A DNA stretch of 64,000 nt from an uncultured Candidatus Poseidoniales archaeon (GTDB lineage: Archaea > Thermoplasmatota > Poseidoniia > Poseidoniales > Poseidoniaceae). Below are positions 42,840 through 50,653 of the stretch, one piece after another (position 1 is the first letter of the stretch; the number at the start of each line of letters is the position of its first letter). Position numbers and translations under genes: made by a program. A model generated the notes under the pieces. That model did no database searches and had not been told where the DNA came from. It worked only from the letters and a program-made list of their open reading frames with translations. The stretch is from positions 33,414 through 97,413 of the forward strand of contig CAJJAP010000003.1 in NCBI GenBank assembly GCA_905182185.1, written 5' to 3'.

Positions 42840-44084
42840 TCACTCCAACAATTTCTCGACCAATGGTACAACCTGCTCCATATATGCAGTCATATTACGG
42901 CAGACTCTATCACTATCGTGATTGAAGAAATCAAACCAAGCCATGACTCTATCTTGCGGGTGGAAACGCTCAACCATTTGTTTTGCGATATCTTGGGGAT
43001 TGCCAATAAGCGCGTTATTTGAAGCATTTGTTACTTTAGAAGGGTCAATCGTGCCTTCCAATGCCTTCCAATATGCACCTAGTGCAGAGTTTGCTTCTTG
43101 CTGCGCTGCTTTTGTCTGTTGCTCTGCAGTCAGTCCTTGCTCTGCATTAATAAAAACGAAACTAGTTCTAGGCATATCACTACGCTTCCATTGCCCACCA
43201 TCAGGGTGGTATAATTTAGACATCTTTTGGTGAGTAGCATCAATGATTTCATCCTTGGTAATAGACAGATTGAACACCTTTACTGGAAGAATTGTGTTAA
43301 CGAATTGTTGTGCTTTAGGATCGTGTGTCCCAGCAACTAATTGTAATAATTCACGGCGGAAGTTTTGTGGAATGATTTTCAAATCTTCAAAGACATAACG
43401 CTTAGGAATTTCAATTTCTTCAGGAACGGAGTCAAGTCCTTCAAACTCAACTGCTGCTTCTTGAACTGCTTGCCAATCTTCATCACTACGGAAATTGGCT
43501 CTGGTCAATATGGTCTTGTAAGTCTGAGTTGAATTGATCGTATCGCCCCTTAACAACCTCAAGAAGATATCACTTGCTTCCATGAAGATTTGTCCTCTCA
43601 GTGCTGGCCATGCTGCCTCTTCTACCGAATTACGAGGAACTATGCCATAGGGCCTTGCCATAAATTCAAAGCGTCCTGCTGCAAATCCTACGTGTAATCT
43701 ACGCTTTTCATTCGCATCAAGTCCGAGTAGATTGAGGGTGTTAGCAACTCTTTCTGCTTGTGCTATAGGTCCTCCAGATGCAAGTATTGAGAGAACTGCA
43801 CTGCCGATTTCAATATTCTTAGTTCTTCTAAAAGAATCCATAGCCAACTGTGGGAAATCGGTACACAATCCAACCTCTCCAATCCAATGTGGAACAACTG
43901 GTCGCGAGTTACTCTTTTGTGTTTCAGTTGAGAGATGTGCTTGGGCTAACCAACCGACTGCGAAGCCTAAATCATCAGCGCATTGCAATTGCTGATAGTA
44001 ATTAGCGAACATTTCTTGCTCACTAGGAACATATCCATCAGCATTTGGAGTTTGACTGATTGAGAAGAAAATATCGTGCTCCAT
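42840..44084 (-). CDS. Luciferase-like (LLM) flavin-dependent monooxygenase
   Basis: A TIM-barrel flavin-dependent oxidoreductase of the bacterial-luciferase type, about 414 aa. Recognisable segments are the N-terminal DIFFSISQTPNAD strand, GWLAQAHLS, NIEIGSAVLSILASGGPIAQAERVA, and RLHVGFAAGRFEFMARPYG. Enzymes of this class hydroxylate or oxygenate using FMNH2 from a partner reductase, which is not seen here. First gene of the operon with asparaginase II and the aldehyde dehydrogenase. It could provide a ring-activating or N-/O-oxidising step, which is inference. Confidence 0.82.
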   Translation of the reverse strand: MEHDIFFSISQTPNADGYVPSEQEMFANYYQQLQCADDLGFAVGWLAQAHLSTETQKSNSRPVVPHWIGEVGLCTDFPQLAMDSFRRTKNIEIGSAVLSILASGGPIAQAERVANTLNLLGLDANEKRRLHVGFAAGRFEFMARPYGIVPRNSVEEAAWPALRGQIFMEASDIFLRLLRGDTINSTQTYKTILTRANFRSDEDWQAVQEAAVEFEGLDSVPEEIEIPKRYVFEDLKIIPQNFRRELLQLVAGTHDPKAQQFVNTILPVKVFNLSITKDEIIDATHQKMSKLYHPDGGQWKRSDMPRTSFVFINAEQGLTAEQQTKAAQQEANSALGAYWKALEGTIDPSKVTNASNNALIGNPQDIAKQMVERFHPQDRVMAWFDFFNHDSDRVCRNMTAYMEQVVPLVEKLLE

Positions 44085-44195
44085 AGTCTGTCCCACACCT
44101 AGCCAATAAGTGACCGGTCATAACAAATGTGGCAGCGCTAATTAGAAAATGATATCCGGCGATTGATTGAAAACTACTTGGCGCTTGGCAGTGTT

Positions 44196-45017
44196 ATGTC
44201 CATTCATGGCCAAGCGAGGAAGGTAACTACAAACACCTTGCAAGAAATGAAGAGTGCGGGTGAAAAAATCACCATGCTGACAGCCTATGACTTCTCATTG
44301 GCTAAACTGGTTGACAAAGCCGGAGTTGATATTATTCTCGTAGGAGATTCAGCATCGAATGTCATGGCCGGTCATGCAACAACTGTCCCAATCACATTGG
44401 ACCATATGATCTACCACGCTCAATGTGTTGAAAGAGCAGTTGACAGAGCATTGATAGTTGTCGATATGCCATTTGGTTCATACCAAGGAAATTCTACAGT
44501 CGCCCTAGAATCTGCAGTGCGCATAATGAAAGAATCAAATGGACATTCAGTAAAACTTGAAGGCGGTTCAGAAGTAGTTGAATCCGTAAAAAGAATTCTG
44601 ACCGCAGGAATTCCAGTAATGGGTCACCTCGGACTTACTCCTCAGTCTATTTACAAATTTGGAACCTATACTGTTAGAGCAAAAGAAGATGAAGAAGCTG
44701 CTAAACTAATCTCGGATGCTAAACTTTTGGAAGATGCTGGATGCTTTGCAATTGTCTTGGAAAAGATACCTCGCGAACTGGCCAAGAAGGTTAGTGAATC
44801 TATTTCCATCCCAACCATTGGTATTGGCGCTGGACCTGATTGTGATGGACAAGTACTCGTCCTCCACGACTTACTGGGAATCACCATGGATTTCTCACCA
44901 CGATTCTTACGTCGTTATTTGAATCTATCAACCGACATTAACAATGCAATTACACAATATTGTGATGATGTTCGTTCTGGAGACTTTCCTAGTGAAGATG
45001 AATCATATTCAGAATGA
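44196..45017 (+). CDS. panB: 3-methyl-2-oxobutanoate hydroxymethyltransferase
   Basis: Ketopantoate hydroxymethyltransferase, first step of pantothenate/CoA synthesis, using methylene-tetrahydrofolate. The barrel begins with [19 protein letters not shown], the metal-site [21 protein letters not shown] and VKLEGG follow, then [14 protein letters not shown] and [22 protein letters not shown]. All are full matches to the family, and length is normal (about 273 aa). ATG 44196 gives the usual start. FolD elsewhere in this window supplies its one-carbon carrier. It is inserted between the two halves of the aminophenol gene region. Confidence 0.96.
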   Translation: MSIHGQARKVTTNTLQEMKSAGEKITMLTAYDFSLAKLVDKAGVDIILVGDSASNVMAGHATTVPITLDHMIYHAQCVERAVDRALIVVDMPFGSYQGNSTVALESAVRIMKESNGHSVKLEGGSEVVESVKRILTAGIPVMGHLGLTPQSIYKFGTYTVRAKEDEEAAKLISDAKLLEDAGCFAIVLEKIPRELAKKVSESISIPTIGIGAGPDCDGQVLVLHDLLGITMDFSPRFLRRYLNLSTDINNAITQYCDDVRSGDFPSEDESYSE

Positions 45018-45024
45018 TTTATTG

Positions 45025-45516
45025 TCACAGATAGATATAGGCCAGAATCCCTCCACCTAATGCTCCAATATCTATTCCAATCGCATGCCAAATCCCATAA
45101 CGGAATGAAGGTAACTCATATTGCCACCATGTAGTGTTGATCCAGACCCAAATCATTATTGAAAGATATCCACCACAAAATATTGCATTCCCATCTGTAA
45201 ACCAAATTAATGAATAAGCAAACCCAAGAATGCCCAGACCCATGGCGTATTCTTTCAAGTCACCATTGTTATTGGGTAGTAGATATTTGTACATTAGAGG
45301 TGAAAATAGTAGCGCTAAAATGAATGCACCTTGAACTGGCGATGGATAACTATAGGCCATATTTGGAAGTACGATTGCCTCCCAAAATGCTCCAAACAGT
45401 AAACCTATCATCAGTGGAGAGATGGCGTGTCGAAAAGATTCGGGAAGCCATCCAGCAACAGAGTTCCACTCATCCTCAGAACTGATTGGAATCGGTTGTA
45501 CATCAACTTCAGCCAT
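45025..45516 (-). CDS. Hypothetical multi-pass membrane protein
   Basis: About 163 residues from ATG 45516 with four to five hydrophobic helices (LMIGLLFGAFWEAIVLP, GAFILALLFSPLMYKYL, YAMGLGILGFAYSLIWF, YLSIMIWVWINTTWW, IGIDIGALGGGILAYIYL). No family recognised. The helices carry many Trp residues. It lies opposite and close to the dioxygenase genes; the spacer to 45620 may hold both promoters. Confidence 0.6.
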   Translation of the reverse strand: MAEVDVQPIPISSEDEWNSVAGWLPESFRHAISPLMIGLLFGAFWEAIVLPNMAYSYPSPVQGAFILALLFSPLMYKYLLPNNNGDLKEYAMGLGILGFAYSLIWFTDGNAIFCGGYLSIMIWVWINTTWWQYELPSFRYGIWHAIGIDIGALGGGILAYIYL

Positions 45517-45619
45517 ATTGTTGGCGAGAAGCGATTTGTCCTTGAGTCTTGGGGTTTTCAATTCGAAAATTATCGCATTAGCCGAATCCGATAAAGACCC
45601 TAACCCTTTGCGTCATGAT

Positions 45620-46522
45620 ATGGCGAAGGGGAAAATTGTCGCAGGATGCATAGCGCCCCACCCCCCTCATTTGGTTTATGCAGAGAATCCAGACCAAAAT
45701 GAACCAACCTCCGAAGGAGGTTGGGAACAATTGCGCTGGGGATATGAAAGACTGCGTGAATCTCTTTCGGAAATTGAACATGATGTAATAGTAATTCTTT
45801 CACCGCATTGGCAAACATATGTCGGAACTCATTTTTTAGGATTAGAAAACTTTCAAAGTTTGAGTGTAGACCCCGTTTTTCCAAATTTATTTAGATATCA
45901 TTATGACTTAAATATTGATGTTGAATTAGCAAAGCAAATCCATGACAATGCTGAAAAGGCTGGATTAGCAGTAAAAATGATGGAAAATCCCGATTTTAGA
46001 GTCGATTATGGAACTATTACTACTGGCCATTTATTCAATCCAAAATGGGATAAACCCTTAGTGGTTATTTCATCAAACCGTTCTACTGATTATTATTCTG
46101 CTGAAGTAATGCAGGAGATGATGATCGAATTAGGAAGAATCACAAGAGAAACTATCGAAGAAAGTGGTAAGAAAGCAGTCATATTGGCAAGTAACTCTCT
46201 ATCACATCGTCATTTTACCACCGAATCAGAGATTCCAGAAGACATGAGTAAAGAGCATATTGCAAGCCATGCAATGCATCTTTGGGACATGAGAATTATT
46301 GATTATATCCGTTCAGGGCAAACACAGAGAATCCTCGATGAGATGCCTGAATTTATTGAACAAGCAATTGCAGAAAGCGATGGTGGGGGATTATCATGGC
46401 TCATTTCTGCCCTAGACACACCGGATTACCCTGCAATACTACATGGATATGGAACTATCATCGGAACTGGCAATGCAGTAGTAGAGTGGCCTTGTTACAA
46501 ACATGAGGAGGGATCACAATGA
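45620..46522 (+). CDS. LigB-family extradiol dioxygenase, catalytic (AmnB-like) subunit
   Basis: A class III extradiol ring-cleavage enzyme of 300 aa. The Fe(II) ligand positions of the aminophenol 1,6-dioxygenase beta subunit are occupied: H14 (CIAPHPPHL), H63 (LSPHWQTY) and E252 (AIAESDGGGLSW); family numbering places them one residue lower. Enzymes of this type open 2-aminophenol or related o-aminophenols to 2-aminomuconic semialdehyde. ATG 45620 is chosen, since the longer frame upstream lies antisense to the neighbouring gene. The last 4 nt overlap the next gene's start (ATGA), so the subunits are translationally coupled. Confidence 0.8.
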   Translation: MAKGKIVAGCIAPHPPHLVYAENPDQNEPTSEGGWEQLRWGYERLRESLSEIEHDVIVILSPHWQTYVGTHFLGLENFQSLSVDPVFPNLFRYHYDLNIDVELAKQIHDNAEKAGLAVKMMENPDFRVDYGTITTGHLFNPKWDKPLVVISSNRSTDYYSAEVMQEMMIELGRITRETIEESGKKAVILASNSLSHRHFTTESEIPEDMSKEHIASHAMHLWDMRIIDYIRSGQTQRILDEMPEFIEQAIAESDGGGLSWLISALDTPDYPAILHGYGTIIGTGNAVVEWPCYKHEEGSQ

Positions 46523-47952
46523 GTGACGGTGAAATCATAGGTTCATACATTGTTCCAGTCCACCCGCACACATATTTAGTTCCCGAAAAAAACCCTGGTT
46601 GGACAAAACTTAGAGAAGCATTTGATGAAGCAGCCCTACGCATCAAAAATAGCGAGGCCGACTTGCTAATTATTTATTCAACAACTTGGCCTAGTATCAT
46701 TGGTCACCAAATTCAAGCCGATCCTAATCCGGAATGGGTTATGGTCGACCATGATTTCCATGACCTTGGCTCAATACCTTATTCATTCAATATAGATTCT
46801 GAATTTGCAAATGCTTGGAACGAAGCCAATCATATGCGTGGCCTAAAGAGTCGTACAATAAACTACTATGGATTTCCTATCGATGTTGGCTCAGTTGTTG
46901 CTCTAAAACTATTGAATCCAGATAATGCAATTCCGGCCGTAATCGTTTCCTCTAACGTTTATGCCAATCGTTCTGAAACTTCTGTAATGGCAAAGGCATG
47001 CTTGGACGTTGTCCGTAATACTGGTCGAAAAGCAATAGCAATTACTGCAATGTCCCTATCCAATAGAATGTTTACCGAAAATATAGACCCTGCTGATGAT
47101 AAAATACATTCTTTGAAAGATGATGAGTGGAATTGTAAAATTCTTGAATTGATGGAAAAGGGACGGCTTGAAGATGTAGGCCAATTATCACGCACCATTC
47201 AAAAGCAAATTCGCGTCCGAAAAGTTGTTGCATTCAAGCCAATGTGGTGGCTTTCGGCTATGAATGATAATAGAAATGATTTGACTGGAGAAGTATTGGC
47301 CTATGAAGCAATTCATGGTGCTGGTGCTGCAGTAATACACTTAGATCCTGCATCATGTGGAACTGGTGACAAGGAATATGATGAGGACGACGTTGAATAT
47401 TTCTATGGCGATCGCAGTGTGCTTGATTCTAACGATTCAGAGACCACAACTATCGACGAGGAAGTTGAAGAAATTGATGAGACCATATCTACTGAAGAAA
47501 ATGGTCCTGCTCTATGGGAACCAACAACAGCAGATGGTTCAGTCAATAGCGATTCTGCTCCAAAGCCAGTAGGTGCATATCCGCATGCGCGACGCGTTGG
47601 TGATTTGCTATACCTTTCTGGAGTCGGTCCACGCCAAGCGCTAACAAACTCAATTCCAGGCGGTCCAATACATGACGAAGATGGAGAACCTCTTGACTAT
47701 GATATCAAAGCCCAAACTCAAGCTGTAATAGATAATATCGCATCGATTTTAGAAGAAGCGGGATCATCTCTAGATCAAATTATTGATGTTACAACATTCT
47801 TAGTTGATATGAAAAGAGATTTCCAAGGCTACAATGAAGTGTGGGCTGAAACACTAGGCAAAATAGGACCTACTAGAACTACATTAGCAATTAGAGCATT
47901 ACCTACTCCTATTGCTGTTGAAATGAAAGTTATCGCACAATTCTTTGACTGA
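46519..47952 (+). CDS. AmnA-like dioxygenase subunit fused to a RidA/2-aminomuconate deaminase domain
   Basis: A 477-residue fusion. Residues 1-300 are a LigB-type domain like the non-catalytic alpha subunit of aminophenol dioxygenase: the iron ligands are absent (VPVHPHTY; IYSTTWPS where the catalytic subunit has SPHW), while IIGHQIQADPNPEWV and SLSNRMFTENIDP are typical. An acidic linker (about 300-340) follows. Residues 345-477 are a YjgF/RidA domain beginning PVGAYPHARRVGDLLYLSGV and ending PTPIAVEMKVIAQ, most like AmnD 2-aminomuconate deaminase. Ring opening and the later deamination would then be on one chain. In bacteria amnA and amnD are separate genes. Confidence 0.78.
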   Translation: MSDGEIIGSYIVPVHPHTYLVPEKNPGWTKLREAFDEAALRIKNSEADLLIIYSTTWPSIIGHQIQADPNPEWVMVDHDFHDLGSIPYSFNIDSEFANAWNEANHMRGLKSRTINYYGFPIDVGSVVALKLLNPDNAIPAVIVSSNVYANRSETSVMAKACLDVVRNTGRKAIAITAMSLSNRMFTENIDPADDKIHSLKDDEWNCKILELMEKGRLEDVGQLSRTIQKQIRVRKVVAFKPMWWLSAMNDNRNDLTGEVLAYEAIHGAGAAVIHLDPASCGTGDKEYDEDDVEYFYGDRSVLDSNDSETTTIDEEVEEIDETISTEENGPALWEPTTADGSVNSDSAPKPVGAYPHARRVGDLLYLSGVGPRQALTNSIPGGPIHDEDGEPLDYDIKAQTQAVIDNIASILEEAGSSLDQIIDVTTFLVDMKRDFQGYNEVWAETLGKIGPTRTTLAIRALPTPIAVEMKVIAQFFD

Positions 47953-47963
47953 AATTATAATGC

Positions 47964-48194
47964 TCACGAGACTTTGTTCCAAGTACCGTCATCAGCAACA
48001 TTCCAGTATTGTACTTCTTCGCTGACATCTACATACCAACCAGTTGAACCTTGTTCAGTACCTGGTGCTGCTTGCATTACTCCGTGTTCTGTAGCCGCTG
48101 CTGCTAGTTCAGTTCTCATGGCTTTGTCAATCCAGTCACCATTGGTTTGTTGGTCACTTGTAGAGTTAGATTCTGATTCCTCTGCCTCGTTCAC
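47964..48194 (-). CDS. Surface protein C, cytoplasmic tail frame with WW-like motif
   Basis: C-terminal end of the surface protein encoded from 50623, displaced by one base near 48241-48262. In the correct frame the tail reads an acidic run (ESESSSLQEVEEKEQPEV) followed by this stretch. The last residues GWYVDVSEEVQYWNVADDG then TWNKVS are a Trp/Gly/Asp motif resembling small WW-like or DUF2510-like modules. It would face the cytosol. As a stand-alone gene it is unlikely. Confidence 0.5.
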   Translation of the reverse strand: MNEAEESESNSTSDQQTNGDWIDKAMRTELAAAATEHGVMQAAPGTEQGSTGWYVDVSEEVQYWNVADDGTWNKVS

Positions 48195-50623
48195 TTCTGG
48201 TTGCTCTTTTTCTTCGACTTCCTGTAGGGATGAACTTTCAGATTCTTCTTCATTTCTTCATCTTCTTCATAATCAAATGCGTCTTCGATCCATTCATCTT
48301 CAGGGACTTGATTGGCTTTGCGAATTAGAACGACAAGTGTAATCAAAACAAGAGAAAGAAAGAACGCACCTAATCCCATCGCAGTATTGGTGGAACCAAC
48401 TGCTCCACCAAGCAGTACCGATTCAACATCAAAGAAATTTTGAGCAATGATTCCTTCCCACAAGATTGTACAGGAACGATCGTTTCCAGCTTCAGTAACC
48501 TCCACTTCCCATGTATCCGATGTCACATACGATGTAGGTCCTGCTGTACAGGTGATAGTCGTATTCTTGGCATCGATTTCGACTACGTTTCCGAATGAAT
48601 CAATACCGTGTGCCCTTAGTAGAAACACATCGCCTTGAGATAATGCCTCACTATCAAGTTCTGCCACAATACGAACTGCTTTACCAGGTAATACAGTCAA
48701 TGCAATATCTCGGCTTGCATCTTCTTCTTCAATTGTTAATGTGTACATTCCTGCTGCTTTTCCTGTAAATGTCCAATAACCAATTCCTGCTGGTGAGGCC
48801 TCTAAAACCCCGATTGAAATAGGTAAGTCGTTGGTTAATACATCACTCGGCGCAGTATTGCCGTGAATATCAACCACCTCAACGAATATGTCCGATTCCT
48901 CACCTGCAATGACGGTAAAACCACTGTCCTTATCAGTAATCAAATGCTGTGCTGAGCCTGCTACAACCGTCAATCTGATAGTTGCAAAAATACCATCTGC
49001 ATTTGCTCTTATTTCATGACCGCCAACAGTTGAAGAAGAAAAATATCCTTGCGATAGAATAAGATCCAATGTCGAATCTATATCGTCGATAGTCCAATTA
49101 ACATTTACTCCAAGTATTTCGTTTCCATAAGCATCAGAAAATTGTGGCTCTAGTAATAACGGAGTATCCGCAGGTAATATCATCGAGTTTCCGTTTAGGT
49201 AAATAAAGGAAAGATGGCCATGATTAACTTCGATTTGATTGGCCACATTATATCTTGAATCTGTAGAATTGTCAAACCAAGTACCTTCAAATCTCCACGT
49301 TCCAACTTTTTGTGGATTAAATACTGCGTGGTCCGATTCAATCTGAGTCAAAGAAGCATTACCTGTGGACAGAGAAATATCTCCATCTACTGGCCAATGG
49401 TTTCCAGAGCGGTCAAATGCTTCAAACAACACAACACATTGGTCTCCTGCTATCAAATGATTTTTACTAAAGGATAGGATAGCGTCTATTGCAATGCCAT
49501 GAACTACATTGACCTCTAGACTAGAAAGAACATCTTCATCGATAACTTGCAGGGTCACTTGACCTGTTGAACTCGGAGTCCACCAAACCTTTTGATCCTC
49601 ATAATGGAGTCCTCCACTTGAAATCGACCAATTGGATAAAGGGGGGACTACATAGCCTGAATATCCATTATTATCAGTTCTAATCGTTGCAACTTCATAT
49701 GCAGTACCGGCGGCATACGACTCTAAATCCTCCATAATAACCAATTGTGAAATCATGGCATTGGCTGGTACAACATATAGGCTACCATTACCAAATATAG
49801 CGCCTGCTGAAATTGAAATATTCCAAAGTCCTGGTGTTGCTGCTTGATAATATCCTTGGCTATTGATTGTACCATTTTCGGCATACCATGAAACAGAACC
49901 AGCGTTTGATAGATTCATTGTAAAACCATTAGCGTCAACTAATTCTGGCTCTAGTAAAACAGATTGTCCAGAGCGAACCTGAACCCCTTCAGGAAATATA
50001 AACTCAAATGGATTTCCCGGAAGTACTTCGACAATAACATTAGATTCCATTTGATTTAGACGTACTTTCAGATTCTTATCTCCGATATCTTCAGCAATCC
50101 ATTGAGGATTTCCCTGTCCAATATAATCTCCATCAGCTGTCCAAACTACATCAGTACTGACTTTTTCATTACCTCTTGAATCTACTTCGTTAGCACTTAA
50201 TGTATAAGGTTGTAAAACCTGAGGTGAAAGTGTCGTAATCCGTAATGTATTTGCTTGACCAGATGTTACTGTGATGTTATATGTTGAATTTAGTAAAATG
50301 TGATCGGCTCGGATTTCAATCAATCCTGCAGTCCAGGGAAAAAATAAACCATTACTATCAATAGTTCCATTGCTACAACTCCAAGTAATTTCTCCCTGTG
50401 CAATATTATTTACAGAATCATACAATACTGCTTCAAAAACGAGAACTTCATCAGCGGTCATAGAATATTGTGGTGACGTCACTTCGATTCTAGTTGGAGA
50501 GCCCGCTAACATCAAAACATCATCATCTAATGATTCAATTGTCATCGGTTGAAATGCATGGGTTAACAAGATGGTTAGAATCAAGGCAAATAGGTATTTT
50601 TTACTATTTGCATCACCTATCAT
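48191..50623 (-). CDS. Surface protein C: signal peptide, Ig-like array, TM
   Basis: An exported protein with a signal peptide (KKYLFALILTILLTHAFQPM), at least six bacterial-Ig-like repeats of about 90-100 residues with ITWSCSNGTIDSNGLF, WYAENGTINSQGYYQ and VVHGI-type seams, a transmembrane helix near the end (AMGLGAFFLSLVLITLVVLI) and an acidic tail. Its Ig repeats closely resemble the second half of the adjacent 3037-aa protein, suggesting partial duplication. The frame ends KKSKKKSNQK, but the acidic tail continues in another frame (see 47964-48194). Function probably adhesion or envelope structure. Confidence 0.7.
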   Translation of the reverse strand: MIGDANSKKYLFALILTILLTHAFQPMTIESLDDDVLMLAGSPTRIEVTSPQYSMTADEVLVFEAVLYDSVNNIAQGEITWSCSNGTIDSNGLFFPWTAGLIEIRADHILLNSTYNITVTSGQANTLRITTLSPQVLQPYTLSANEVDSRGNEKVSTDVVWTADGDYIGQGNPQWIAEDIGDKNLKVRLNQMESNVIVEVLPGNPFEFIFPEGVQVRSGQSVLLEPELVDANGFTMNLSNAGSVSWYAENGTINSQGYYQAATPGLWNISISAGAIFGNGSLYVVPANAMISQLVIMEDLESYAAGTAYEVATIRTDNNGYSGYVVPPLSNWSISSGGLHYEDQKVWWTPSSTGQVTLQVIDEDVLSSLEVNVVHGIAIDAILSFSKNHLIAGDQCVVLFEAFDRSGNHWPVDGDISLSTGNASLTQIESDHAVFNPQKVGTWRFEGTWFDNSTDSRYNVANQIEVNHGHLSFIYLNGNSMILPADTPLLLEPQFSDAYGNEILGVNVNWTIDDIDSTLDLILSQGYFSSSTVGGHEIRANADGIFATIRLTVVAGSAQHLITDKDSGFTVIAGEESDIFVEVVDIHGNTAPSDVLTNDLPISIGVLEASPAGIGYWTFTGKAAGMYTLTIEEEDASRDIALTVLPGKAVRIVAELDSEALSQGDVFLLRAHGIDSFGNVVEIDAKNTTITCTAGPTSYVTSDTWEVEVTEAGNDRSCTILWEGIIAQNFFDVESVLLGGAVGSTNTAMGLGAFFLSLVLITLVVLIRKANQVPEDEWIEDAFDYEEDEEMKKNLKVHPYRKSKKKSNQK

Positions 50624-50653
50624 AGAATCACCTGTTAACTAAGGAATTAATGT

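Noticed and set aside
45422..45619. A 66-codon upstream extension of the dioxygenase gene
   Set aside because: The stretch lies antisense to the neighbouring membrane-protein gene and has no family similarity; the dioxygenase starts normally at 45620.
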